Notes: a model not told the origin generated them from the letters alone. A stretch of DNA of 64,000 nucleotides from Musa acuminata AAA Group (GCF_036884655.1 NC_088338.1:2680501-2744500), one strand, 5' to 3'; shown: positions 48,601-60,565, counted from the first letter of the stretch. Numbers and translations are program-made.

Positions 48601-51600
48601 CTTGCTTTATCTGAAAAGAGACTCATAGATATTTCTTTCTATACCTTGATTGAAAGATTCTGAGTTAGTTTGACTGCCTAAACTTCTATTTCGATTGACA
48701 CTATGAATTCTGCAAAACAGAGACTGTAATTTCTGACCTTTCGATACTAAACTACTTTTAACTCTCTGTTGGAAACTCTGATTAGTGCAAAACATGCTTC
48801 AATGAAAACTAGACTCGTAGATCTATTTTTCAGTACCTTGATTGAAAGATTTGAAGCATATCATTGATGTATGAAATATTTCGAAGCATATCAATGGCGT
48901 ATGAAATATTTCGGAGCATATCAATGACATATAAAATATTTTAGAGCATCTCAATAGCATATAAAATATTTCGGAGCATATCAATGGCGTATAAAATATT
49001 TCGAGGCATATCGAAAGAATAAATAAGAAACATAAGCTTAAATGTCATATTTGACGTTGCATTCATTTCATTCTTAGCCAAAGCACACATAAAAACTTAT
49101 AAGCAATGTTTTGGATATCATATCAAAAACACAGAGGGTGAAGTGAGATCATAACATAAAATGGTCCATCCATTTCTGGATGATCACCAAACATAAGTCT
49201 CCCACGTTTGGGAACTCCATCTACCCACGTTTGGATGAAGTCAAAGGGGGCCGACAGAGCATCGCAGGCTTTAAACATAAAATTCTTTCTTATTTCTTAA
49301 AAAGGTTCACATTATCCCATAAACACTATAGTACAAAAGGACATTGCAAGCAATAAAATAGACACATATCGGAAGCACATGCGAAACAACGAAAATATAC
49401 ATGTGCCTATATGAAACAATACGATGCAAACATAAACTTTCGTATAATGCGTTCAGATATAAAAAAAATTAAGGACAAGAGCATACAAGAGTTCAAAGCA
49501 ATCACATAAGACTCAATTGAAGAAAGAATTCTAAATGAATTCAATTTCAAAGAGATGAAACAAGAATAAGCAAAATTGGTTGTCCTGACCATGGTCTGCA
49601 GTACCGGACCGTACCTCCCGGTACGGGCGGTATGTACCGGTCCGACAGGCTTCCGGTATGCGGACCGCATGACACCAGTCCGACACTGTAGCATGACACC
49701 AGTGCTACAGTGCTCGGCACGCCTAAATATACCGCTCGGTATACCGTACCGTACCGGTACCGAGCCCAGGTCGAAACTCCGGTACGGTACGGTATTACGG
49801 ACCTTGGTCCTGACATATTCTGTGAGGCATATTGCATAAATTATTTGAACAATCAATCATGCTCCAATTTACTCAAAAAAGTTATCATTTGAAAGATATA
49901 TCAATCTACTTTCAAATGAAACAAGTTTTATATGAATTGGAGTTTCCAACAGAGAGTTACAAATAATTTAATAATGAAAAGTCAGAGAACATTATCTTTC
50001 TTTTGTAGAATCTATAGGGTCAATTCCAATAGATGTTTGGGTAAGGATTTGTGCTCCAAATCTTTCAAGTAAGGTACTGAAAGATAGATTTATGAATCTA
50101 GTTTCCAAAGTATTGTGTTTCATACAAATTACAATTTCCAACAGTGTTACAAGCAATATAGTACCGAAAGGTCAGAGAGCAGCATCTCTGTTTTGCATAA
50201 TCCACAGGATCGATTCAAATAGAAGTTTGGATAGACATTTGAGCTCCAAATCTTTCAATCAAGGTACTAAAAGATAGATCTACGAGACTAGTTTCCAACA
50301 AAGCATATTTTGCACTAATCAGAGTTTCCTACAGGGAGTTATAAGCAGTTTAGTATCGAAATGCCAGAAATTACGGTCTTTGTTTTGCAGAATTCACAAT
50401 GTCAATCGAAATAGAAGTTTGGGCAATTTAACTAACTTCGAATCTTTCAATCAAAGTATAGAAAAAAAGATTTATGACTCTATTTTCAGATAAAGCAAGT
50501 TTTACCCAAATCAGAACTCGGTACAAAGAGTTATAACAAGAACAAGACAGATAGGTCATAAATCTTGAAAACTCCAGATTCAAAACTTTACATCTAAACA
50601 AGAGGGATATCATGTGCTAGGCTAAAACCCTTCGAATTATTCAAAATTAAGATGAAAACAAAGATTAAGATTGTTGTAGGATAGGATTAAAACACTTGTC
50701 TTTGAAGAAATATATCCCAAATGAGAAGACTTGAGCCAAAACCCTAAGTCCCAAACCCTTCCCCTTTTACTTCTTCTTCTCCCTTTCTCCCTCTCTTCTC
50801 CACCGATTTGTCACGGACAAACTTCTCAACAAGATGTTGGATGTAATGCTTATGTGTGTCCGTGTCTTTTGGCATGTTCATGCCCTGTACAGAATGTAAA
50901 GGGGCGGCCGAAGGCTTATAAGTCCCATTTTAGTTGGGTTGGTGGCCTCTTTAGGCTTGTAAATAAAGGTTGTGTCATGTAGACATGTGCGAGAGCTTTT
51001 CGGTCTGTAATGGACCATTTTACCCTTTGTTGTGCCACTGTTCAGAGCTTGTAAAGTCTGTTTGTAATTTGCATTGTCTATGAAGTGTTTTTCGGACATG
51101 TTTGCTTGTGGATCCCGATTGAGGCGTTCTCTCTTACCTGTTCTCTCTTTTGTTGGTCCTAAGGGACAATGGGAGTCTTCGGGGAGGCTGACCTTTGCGG
51201 ACGGACACGCAAGGGTGCCGCACGACTTAGGCAAAACCAGCTAAGTCCGTGTCAGATTGTTGTCTTCTCAAGTTTCTTCAGGACGAAGGCAGAGATATAG
51301 AGGCGGTGAAAAATATTTTGTTTTCTTTGTACCTTTTGCAATTCAGTCCTTATATTATTTATATTTACAAATAGGTCCTCAGATTTGCAATTAGGTCCTT
51401 GTAAACAATTCAAAATAGGTCTTTACATAAAAGGGAAAAAATTTTAGTTTGTGTATACAGAAGGCTAAATAATAATTTGTAGTTTGTGCATACAAAAGGC
51501 TAAATAATAATGAGGTCATGCTCTAATGATTCATAGACCAATATAGAAAGTGTATACAAATTAAGTGCCATGAATATTGTACCGCTTCTGGATGGTTGGC

Positions 51601-54422
51601 TATAAAGTCCATGGCAACAGAAGCACCAAGGCTAGGTCCGACTAACACCATGGGCCTTGCTATGTATGTCCTCCAAAGCTACAATAAAATAACGCAATGA
51701 AGTAGTGTCTTTTATCAGCAATAAGAAATGATGCATCAAATTGTTTCCTGTGACTCCACATGATAGTTTCAAGAATTTAAGTCTATTGATTCCGATAGCA
51801 TTTTCAATCACTCCTAAGAGAAATATTGTTGTGCAGCATATACTCATTAAAAGACTTGAATCTCAGATACAAGCATATATTAGTTAATTGTAGATAACAT
51901 AAAATCATAAGGATAAATATGCAGAAAGTAAAAAACATAATCAACCAAAAGGTGAACCCATCTAGGGATCAAATAGTTATGTGAGATAGAGAATGGGCAG
52001 CATCGGTCTCAAACTGGATCAGAAATTCGAAAATACTTCCTACTCTGTCCAAAATTAAAGATTTCTAACAGGCAATCCTTCAGAATCCTAGCGGCATGAA
52101 GATTGGCCATGTGTTCTAGTATGTGTGGACCTGTTTTCCTATAATGTAGGATAAAGTGCCAAAACAATCACGAATATAAAAACAAAGTACCTGGTATAGG
52201 TGCTCACGCTTGGCAGCCACATTACATGGTGGAAGCATTTCTGATACATGGCAATAGGTGAAATATATTGATATAGATAGGTATTATAAATCCACATGAA
52301 AGTTCCATATTGAATATTTAGGCCCATGCATCCCTTACTAGTTACATTCTTAACCCATTAAAATTATATGAATAAACTTAAAGAGAGATATGTACGTAAA
52401 TCTGAAAATCCCCATCCAAGAATGTCCACAGCCCATGTATCAATTCCAGCACCCTCAAGCAATGGATATGAATACCTCCATTCTAGACAAGAGCTGTAGA
52501 TGAGAACTCCAATAGTTTAGTAATCAAGCAACATGGCAAGTAATCTAACTACCAAAGGCTAAATGACAAAATCAGTACTGTATATTTCTTGTTTTTATAT
52601 TTCTAAGTGCAAATAGCTTCATTGTGATCATACAGATATATAAGAAAAGTATTCAAAAGAATTCCAAAAAAGATTAGTTGACCTCTGAAAGGAATTTAGA
52701 CAGAGCACAGACCACAAACTATTAATGGAACAATATTCTCATGCCATTTCCTACATATCCTACATCATCTAATATATGCTAAACTTGCATGTCATATTTA
52801 TTAACTTCAAGCCTTTTCCTGTCAGTGCAGCCAGTTATAGACTGTGAGATAAAACCAAGTAGGGACCTAGAAAGATTTGGCATCCTTTTACTCCAGCAAT
52901 AACCAAGATGTGATAAAAAAAAAGGTGTACCTGTCAAATCCATGTAGGAGAACAACTGGCTCTGTTCCCCGCTCTTGTAGTGGCTTAACGCAGCTACTCA
53001 TAATGGAGCTTGTTGAGAAGCTGATCTGCAAGGCAACAACATTGTTTACAGAATTTCCAGTTTACTGTCTGCTAAGATTTATAAATATATGCATTTAACT
53101 CTCAGTTGTAGAGTTTTGACAGTTTATTCTCCCAGCCCAGATCAGACAGTACGTAAATAATTAAAAAAAACTCTTGATATGGTATTTATATGCAACAGCG
53201 CGTATAGCAATCTCTTGGTGTGTAATGGTCAGCCATTATATCAACGATAGTTTCTTAAACTATTAATACAAAATTGACAATCTAGAAGTGACATCATCGT
53301 GAATTGATGATGCATTCTCTGGTAGTTGTTAAGGAAACAGCAAATTAGGTACGATGCAACCAAATTACTGGAGTCATGGCTTAATAACCAGATGATGGGA
53401 AGAGTGATATCATTTTGAATAAGTGGACTAAAATAATCAAAATACTTGGTAAGAATTGTGTCTTCTTATTTTTCCCAATATCTCTTCCAATACCCATTTT
53501 ATGGGTTTTATAAACATAAACCCAATTGTCAGCTTTCAATCTGCTGCAGTTACCGATCCAACATTCATAAGCAAACAACAAGAATCTCATTTGAGGATGG
53601 AAGATACCTTTGTGTCTCCTCATCTCTCCACGTGCCAAAAATTGTGCTGAAAGCTAATTTGAGGGAGCATCCTCATTTTTCAATGTTTAATACTTTAAGA
53701 CTTTATCTCGCTCCCATAATGCCCAACCTCTTTTTGTATATGCAACAAAAAATCTATCACACACCTCTTTTTTTTGTAATGATGGCCAAATGGGGTCCGG
53801 TGGGTAGTGAATTTGAGGGTACAAATTCGGAGGGGCTGGGGCCAAAATGATTAGGTTTGCTAGTGGTTCCTAGTAGAGCCTTTGGCAATTGCATGGCTAT
53901 CCTCTCAATTGCAATCTCCTGAGATAGCAATCTCATAATAATCTTGAGCACCAAATCGAGGTTTCTCTTATACAGATCATAAGTCGTCTTCAGATCTTCT
54001 TTTGCAGACCTAGTTCATCTTTACCTCCACTTTTGGACCGAGTTCCCAACGCCTACCGAAACCGTGTTACTAATCAAGCACCCAACGCGACTAATCAGAA
54101 GGACAGGAACCAAAGAGAATTACCCGCCCAAATTCTCCATGACGATGCCGGATCATCCATCCGAGCAACCAATTACAAAGGCATTGCATAACATGAAACC
54201 TACACACGAATCGGAACACGAGATTTGTGGATGGGGGATTCGTTCGCCTACCTTCACAGGAAGCCGCTCGATCCTCTTGGCCATGTCCCGGGCGAAAGGG
54301 TCTCTAATCTTATCCACCTCCTTGGGGAGGAAGGAAGGGAAGCCATTCACCGAAACCCTAATGCTACCCCTCGGAATCGCGGCGCTCGTCGTCGACGTCA
54401 CAAGAAGCGACGGCATTCCCAA
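45628..54422 (-). CDS. Alpha/beta hydrolase fold protein, At5g39220-like
   Basis: Ten exons, right to left: 54252-54422, 52931-53025, 52396-52493, 52191-52240, 51583-51678, 47908-47997, 47629-47721, 46629-46724, 45840-45905, 45628-45750. All phases join to 325 residues, near the roughly 330 of At5g39220. The N-terminus is Ser/Thr/Arg-rich with NGFPSFLPKEVDKIRDPFAR, possibly plastid-directed. Hydrolase motifs follow: VVLLHGFDSS (oxyanion), DILGWGFSDL, nucleophile elbow GPSLG, acid region IWGQDDQIV and catalytic His in GCGHIPHVEKP, so the triad is intact. The substrate is unknown. Intron 5 (51582 down to 47998) is 3.6 kb and filled by mobile DNA, while the exons remain intact. The gene is head to head with the SPIRAL1-like gene. 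Confidence 0.94.
47466..47628. repeat. Tandem duplication, 84-bp unit
   Basis: Copies start at 47466 and 47550 with ccacatgcacacataag. They share 'acctattta', 'tatatcaattatcaagtgca' and 'aatcaaaatg' blocks. The right end of copy 2 runs into the splice donor of hydrolase exon 7 (exon edge 47629). Confidence 0.9.
48853..49017. repeat. 30-bp tandem array, five full copies plus a partial
   Basis: Units start at 48853, 48883, 48913, 48943, 48973 and 49003 and follow the pattern g(a/g)agcatatcaatg..ta(t/g)(a/g)aaatatttc. Spacing is exact at 30 bases and units abut without spacers. The array sits in the loop side of the inverted repeat. Confidence 0.95.
49590..49806. mobile_element. hAT-like MITE, 217 bp, with 8-bp target duplication
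   Basis: The GC-rich element is flanked by GTCCTGAC at 49582-49589 and 49807-49814. Its ends form an imperfect inverted repeat of about 26 bases (left CATGGTCTG, right complement CAAGGTCCG, both continuing into TACCG and ACCGTACC). An 8-bp duplication and CA..GG termini fit the hAT superfamily. The interior is full of 'ggtacc/cggtac' palindromes. It has no coding capacity; the open frames across it are chance. Confidence 0.85.
50809..51254 (+). mobile_element. Solo LTR, 446 bp, flanked by GATT
   Basis: It begins TGTCACGGAC and ends GTCCGTGTCA, that is, TG...CA with near-perfect inverted termini. GATT precedes (50805-50808) and follows (51255-51258), a 4-bp target duplication. Sequence either side lines up continuously with the left arm of the inverted repeat, so this insertion is younger than that structure. 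I recall this LTR (with 'ggcatgttcatgccctgtac') as abundant in banana relatives, probably Ty3/gypsy. No internal region remains, so it is the product of LTR-LTR recombination. Confidence 0.85.
53026..54251 (-). other. Intron 1 of the hydrolase gene
   Basis: A 1.2 kb intron. A denser minus-strand frame at 53757-53954 (with SKPNHFGPSPSEFVPS) is not part of the hydrolase family and has no recognised homologue; it may be repeat-derived. Nothing else seen. Confidence 0.75.
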
Positions 54423-55250
54423 TAGCGGGAGAGAAGGGGGGGAAGTACAGAAGAGAGCGGGAGATTGCCGCGTATCGTTCTATTATCTATTTATCTTATC
54501 AGCGGGACACTGTGCATACTACATGCAACCGTTCATATAAACATATCACAAGCATAACTATGTATAAGATTATTTATCACCTTAATTGCCTTTACATCAC
54601 ACAGTAATATTTACTGTTATTAATAAAAGATGTAATTTAATCTATTATCCGTTTTCATATGAAGCAAATAGGTGAAGTAACTCAGGATATAATAATAAAG
54701 AAAAAGATGTGTAGATGGATCGATCCACCAAATTTCTATTGAGATGGGATGTATCTACTTAGCAGCGGGATGAATGCATGCAATAGCTCGAGCCGAAGGG
54801 GCCATTTGGACCGTGGTTCGGTCTGGGTTTCACTGGACCATGTTGGATCTATCTAATCAGACTGCACGATAATATAATGCAGATATCACCGCCCGATCTA
54901 TCATCGGGATAAAATCAACGGACAGTATTAATTGGCCGCATATGAAAACGCTGTCCGAGTATTGGAGATGGAATTCCAATTGCCATCTGGGACCCACAAC
55001 TTGCGGCCGTCCATGAACAATGTCTCACATACGGATCCGTAGTATACTCACTCTTTTACTCGTGAGATGAATGGAAAAAAATAGAGAACTCGTGCGGGAC
55101 CCTTTTGTGGGGCCGCGAACGTATCTAGTGGGTCTCTAAGTGGGTGAAGGCGGAGGTCGATCGGATATCATCTATTTTTTCCCCTTCTGTTTGCAATGTT
55201 TTGTTTTTTCTTGGTCACTAAATGGCGTAAAATAAGGGAATCGGTTTCGC
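54423..55250. promoter_or_regulatory. Divergent upstream region between hydrolase and SPIRAL1-like genes
   Basis: About 0.8 kb separates two head-to-head transcription units. GC-richer blocks (54820-55160) contain several 'ggacc/gggaccc' phrases. No clear TATA box on either side. A shared promoter is inferred only from the layout. Confidence 0.5.
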
Positions 55251-55329
55251 TTTCCCGTTTAAATCCATCCTCTCACTCGCTCTCTGCCAACCCTGCGTTT
55301 AATCGCTCGCCTCTGCGAAGAAGAGGGAG

Positions 55330-56665
55330 GTACGAAACCCTAAACTTAGATCTGTGCTGTGATCGCTTGAATCCCTCGTGTCTCTGCGTTTCTGCTGCAT
55401 TTTAGGCATCGGTATCCTTCGAAATAGTGTGGGAATCGAAGTTTTGAGGTTCCCCTGCGCCGATCGTCACCCATTTTAGGTCAGTTGTTGTTGTTGCGAT
55501 CGTGCTTGCCTCAGATCTGACGTTCCATTGAGGCATTTCGAATGGATCGCGTGTGTTTTTACTTGTTAAGAATCTGGTATCAGATTGTAGCGATTTCATT
55601 TCTTTATTCATGTTAGTTTTCCCTTTCACTATGTATTTTCTTATCGCGTTCTACATTGACGTGTTTCTTTAGAAGTTTTTAGTGGGTTGGAGCGACAATG
55701 ACATCAAGATCGGATTCAGTATTACCGATATTATTTTGATGTTTCCACTCAGTTTTGCTGTCTCCGTAGCGAAGGTTGAAATACGTTAACTAGTATGGAC
55801 GTGTTGTCACAATTTTATGGACTTTATCTCATGCTAACCTTCATGAATTTTGAATATGATATGCACAAGGCAATGGGGGTAAATTTAGAAGATGAATGCG
55901 TGTTTATATTGACTTTATGAGAAGTTGGAATGAAGATTCGGTTCTGATTTTGCAGCACGTAACTGTGGAATTGGAAGTTCTATGTCTGATAATCTCTTGT
56001 ACAGATTGCAGTGAGTAGAGATCGTATAAGAAGAACAATATGTCCAGAATGTCACATTTGACAAATGATTAGAAATCAATATGGTTACTTAAATATCTTT
56101 GGCGTGCTGTGTATAGGTTATCCTCCATGATCTGATCTGTTGATTCAACAATTTGAGCTTGTTGGTTTATTCAACATGACTACATTATATATGTTTATAG
56201 TATGCAATTTCTTTTTATTTGACTATATTTCCATAATATTCTTTATTTTTTTCATACACATATATGCTTATGCAAGCATGTACAATTTTTGCAGCGAAAC
56301 TACCATGATTTGGTTTAGTTGATTTCTATTTATGCCAGCATCAGAGTTCATGTGAAAAAAAAATGCACTGCGATATTCTGGATGAACTATGTAATTCATG
56401 CCTGGACAAGTGACATGGCCTCACCATTTGAGGCTTTTAAGCTTCATGAAGAAACAAACTTTGTGAGTCTCACCATTTCTAGAACATGATTCCTTCATTG
56501 GCTTGAATCAACTCGTAAGATATCAAATTACTTCTATATGTCAAAGGGGTAAGGTCTTTAGTTGTTGAAGGGAAAAGGACCAACCAATGATGAAGTGGTT
56601 TTCTTCATTGGCAATGGAGAATAGATTGGACAAAAGATTATCTAGGACTTAACCATTATTCTCAT

Positions 56666-56717
<52 letters not shown>

Positions 56718-57801
56718 TGCTGATTTATTTTTCTTGTTGTTGCTAACCTCTTTCTCCTTTTCTTCACCAATTTTGTGTTTTATATTTTGCAACATGATTT
56801 TAATGAGTCAGACTTGTTATTTGGTTCTTTGGATATTAGTGAATGGTACCTGAATATATAGCTATTCATTTATAAGTTTTTGTGAAGCTTTTAAGCTGAG
56901 TTAGTCAACCTTGCACTGTGGCATGGACTGCATCTGGTGCTTTACTGTCAGTTCTTATGGATTTTGACACTTCTACATCTTTTGAGCCTTTAGGAACTTC
57001 GATTTTAGAATCCAGAAACTTGTTATTAGTGTGTCCAAACTCAATGCAGACTTTGTACACATATAAATCTTATGTATGGATACTTTATTAAACCAATGTT
57101 TCTCTTTTAGTATGCCACAATCTCTTTCATCACACCACAGAATCAGTTTCTAAATTTTATATGTTTGTTTTAGGCTAGTAAACCACAAGTGTTTAGTTCT
57201 TTTTTTCTGCATGAAGCATTTCAGCGGTATTTCTTTTGCATGTCAAAGACACATAATTTGTTTTACACTAATGATTCTTCATTATCTCTAGTTAACTTCT
57301 TCATGTTGTTCTTTTTGTTTTTTATTCTTATGTTTTGGAATTGTTTAATTTCATCATCAAATAGGGATGGAATATGAATTTTTATCTTGCAAGGAAAATG
57401 TCTTTGAAGAATGTGGTTTGTGTTTCTAGTCAAGATCTTGCATCATTTTGATTCTAGACAGCTGCCTAGGGTGATCGGATTATTCTAGGAATTGTCTTTT
57501 TCTTTTTGTTGATTTTAATGGTCAATTAGGAAATCTATGCCATGTTGATATGTAAAATTTGATGTAAGTCAACCCCTTGAAAGGTAGGAGAATATCCATC
57601 CAATCAGAGAACTTGAGAACTGCCTAAACCAAGTAGGTGGCTAAAGGTTGGAGCATAACAAATATTGGTTCTTTTAGGGTCACTCTGTTTATGCACTGTT
57701 CTTTTGTTATAACAAATATTTGTTCTTTTGTTACATCTGCTTACACTTAAATCAACAGTACATTGATAATATACATGCTTGCGAGTTCATAGATTTTGCA
57801 G
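55330..57801 (+). other. 5'UTR intron of the SPIRAL1-like gene
   Basis: A leader exon (about 55250-55329) ends GGGAG|GTACGA. The acceptor ATTTTGCAG|CCTGTCAAG lies ten bases before the ATG at 57811. The intron is 2.47 kb, T-rich, and contains a (CT)n run. Alternative leader structures are possible. Confidence 0.6.
56665..56714. repeat. (CT)n microsatellite
   Basis: About 24 CT units within the leader intron of the SPIRAL1-like gene. Confidence 0.94.
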
Positions 57802-57810
57802 CCTGTCAAG

Positions 57811-58905
57811 ATGGGTCGCGGAGTAAGCAGTGGAGGGGGTCAAAGTTCTTTGGGTTACCTATTTGGTGGTGATGAGGCTCCTAAATCTACTGGAGAGAGT
57901 GCTGCACCAGCTCATAATCCAGCTCCTCCACCACCAGTTGAAAACAGCAAGCAAATTCCTGCAGGCATCCAAGGGAGCCTACCAAACAACTACCACCGAG
58001 CAGATGGGCAGAACACTGGTAATTTTATCACGGTATGAATCCACTGGCTCAGGTTGTCATACTCATCTGGCTCTTCTCGGTCATTGAATTCTCTTTAATA
58101 TCTTACTTTGCATATGATATTTCTTTGAAACATGTTCAGCATGTGAATTCACATTTGTGTAACTATATCACTGTGAAAAAAACCAGCAGCGATTCCTTCC
58201 TCTCCCAAGTGGCCCTGAGTATGAGATTCTTCACTTGCATCTATCTACTCGTATAACTTAGTTCTATAATGGTACACATGATATTACCTGGTGGGTTATA
58301 TATGATGATTCATGGTATATACTCTATGATTTGTTCACTTCAATTTTGCATCTTTCTTGGCACCCTTCTACAACTCTGACCCAGAGCTATTTGTTCTAAT
58401 GAGACATGAAACCATTCCTGAACTTGATCTTGAAATTCAAGTTTTCAAGTATGTCTAAATAGTCTACATCTCGGAAGTCAAGTTGCAATAAATTGAAATA
58501 AGTTGGAACTTGATCATGATTGTAGCATGGCATCAATGTGAACCATAATATCATAATCATATTGATTTCTAGCTTTCTTTTGAAGTTATTTTCTTTATCG
58601 AAGTAGTTGCATGTCGGCTTTCTCAAGTTACAAGCACAACTGTGGTAAATTAAGTATCCGCCTCTTCAATTTTCTACAAAAAAGAACCTGTTTGATTTGT
58701 GCTATCATAATGTAACAATCATCCACAACTTATCAATTGGCGATTGTGAAGATTAATGCTTATTTGGCGCATGCTGACAATAACTTGCACATTTTGAAGC
58801 TAATTCTGAGCCCTCTTATTGCAGGATAAACCTTCAACGAAGGTGCAAGCTGCTCCTGGTGGTGGTTCTTCCCTGGGTTACCTGTTCGGGGGTGGTGGCA
58901 ACTGA
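57811..58905 (+). CDS. SP1L: SPIRAL1-like microtubule-associated protein
   Basis: Two coding exons, 57811-58032 and 58825-58905, joined in phase 0 to 100 residues. The N-terminus is MGRGVSSGGGQSSLGYLFGG and the C-terminus GGGSSLGYLFGGGGN: the paired SSLGYLFG repeats that define SPIRAL1 proteins. Between them are a Pro/Ala-rich linker, KQIPAGI and NNYHRADGQNTGNFITDRPS-type sequence (here NFIT|DKPSTKV). SPIRAL1 proteins bind cortical microtubules, recruit katanin-associated and plus-end functions, and keep cell expansion straight; that role is known of the family. The length fits the SP1L group. An upstream in-frame ATG at 57796 lies within the intron and is not used. A long leader intron precedes it. 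Confidence 0.96.
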
Positions 58906-60565
58906 TGATGTTATTCTTGCTGCTGAAGTCAGTGAGAAACTTCCGAAACTATGTTATTGCTGCTTGCAGCTTTTGGGATGACTATATTTGCAATTTGGAG
59001 TTGGTAAATGCTTTAACTTATTAGCTTCATGTCTGAAATGGTTACAGTGAAGTTTATGAGTGTAGGTGTTCCTTGGACAAGTGGCTTTGTAGTCTGCACT
59101 ATTAACTAATACCTCTTTATTCGATTTCCATGTTTCTTTACAAATGCATACTTGTGATTTTATTAAAGGATTTGTAGTGTCGAGGTTCACAAACATACAG
59201 GAAGTTTCGTTAATATCTTGAGAATTCAATTGTTTGCTCTCACCATGGTAAGAATATTAAATTACGTTTGTCATGTTATTTCTTTTTAATTTTCAAACTA
59301 GCTTGCTTCCGTGTGTTTTGGATAAACAGTGAGCGGAATATAGTTGTTGGAGGATGAGGATATTATAACTTTAGAGGGACATGAGTGCAGGGCAAACTTT
59401 GGGCTCTTCTTGCTAGCGTCACCTCCACGTTCAAGTGGTCATGGTAATTCTCAACACCCCATCGTGGTCATTTTTGCCTCACGGTGGTCGTCATGCGGAA
59501 TCGAAAATGCGACACATAAGAGGCAATGAGACGGAGACGACTATTGATGAGGTAGAATTTAAGGGCAATCTTATGCTTTAAAAAAATAAAGGACGCTGTG
59601 TGACAATAAACAAAAAAAATTCTTCGGGACTATTTTTTGAAAAAATTACCGGTAAGTAAATATGTTATTTTGAAACATTATGAAAATAACAAAATAAAAG
59701 AACGAAAATAAAAAGCGTAGTAAAACATATTACCTAGTCCTACTGGGTATCAATCTGTGGGATCAGTAAGAGTTGTGCCCACGACTAACACGTACAACTA
59801 GACGGCGGAGCGCTTTTCGTAACCCGTAGGTATTGAGGGTAGGAAGATACTTGACGTTTTGCCTTTAGATGTATGTCATCATCGTCGTGGTGGCACATGA
59901 AAACGATCCATAATGAGTCAGTGTTCAGCAGTAATAGCGACATCTTGCCACACGAGCTCCCGCCCATCCAAGGTGGTGTCTCTCACTCCTCATGGCTGTC
60001 AATGCTCTACGTATAAATAAATTAATTATTATCAATCTCTGCCAGCTGATCATCGAATAGACATTAAAACATTAAAATCCCACAAAACTATCTTTTTATG
60101 TCAACAAGTATATAGGTTTTCAGATTTCATTATTTTCAACTAATTTTTCGATAAATTTGCAAAGAAACCATAAGTCGAGTTGGGTAGTAAACTATTATGA
60201 GTCATTTCATCCAGACAGAATGCTGGGATCAGCTTTTATCCAAGAGACCAACACTTCGACAAAGCCGAAGCGGGGAATTGAGCCCACGAATGTAGAAGGC
60301 GCAGCTTCCTTTTACTCCACGGATCTAACCGGCAATAAGCGAACCAGATTCAATGAACATAATGGGATATGGATGTACAATCCTTAGGGAAGGTAACATA
60401 CCTTAAAAAGCCTCACTAGATTAAGATTGCACATACATGAAAGGAGACTAAAATTGCATATATCTATGCTTGACATACTAGTAAAAGAAACCTAAACTTG
60501 CATGCATGCCACCATGAATAATCTCTCAGTTAATTATCGTTTGACTGCTGTATGATCTTAGCACC
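58906..60565. other. 3' flank of SPIRAL1-like gene and spacer
   Basis: About 350 bases of expected 3'UTR, then spacer. Short frames at 59344-59529 and 60157-60387 have fairly even composition but no recognised family, and are left unassigned. No RNA gene seen. Confidence 0.5.

Larger units (their letters stand above)
48106..51427. mobile_element. Composite inverted-repeat (foldback-like) insertion in hydrolase intron 5
   Basis: The left arm, about 48200-48850, is the reverse complement of the right arm, about 50245-51320. Shared landmarks include 'cctctgcc...tgagaagg', the GA-rich tract, 'caagatttatgacctatctg' and 'ccttgattgaaagattt'. Both arms are made of about 190-bp sub-repeats: landmark copies at about 48640 and 48831 on the left, and at about 50051, 50241 and 50436 on the right. 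Outside them sit 82-bp direct repeats (48106-48187 and 51346-51427, about 85% identical by eye). The loop holds a 30-bp array and a MITE; the right arm is split by a solo LTR. No transposase or reverse transcriptase frames were seen. Confidence 0.7.

Noticed and set aside
48853..49017. Regular 30-bp repeats considered as a CRISPR-like array
   Set aside because: Units abut with no unique spacers, no cas genes are present, and the genome is a plant; it is an ordinary tandem repeat.
49407..49856. 149-codon frame across the hydrolase intron
   Set aside because: It is driven by the palindromic GC-rich MITE (RYGP/VRYG repeats) and lies within a transposable element.
50731..50982. 83-codon frame near the solo LTR
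   Set aside because: Most of it translates LTR sequence that is present as a non-coding repeat.
53757..53954. Minus-strand frame in hydrolase intron 1 considered as an extra exon
   Set aside because: The hydrolase reading frame joins perfectly from exon 1 to exon 2 without it, and its sequence does not match the family.
60157..60387. 76-codon frame with fairly even composition beside the second MITE
   Set aside because: No family match, no splice partner and no start context that stands out; left as spacer.
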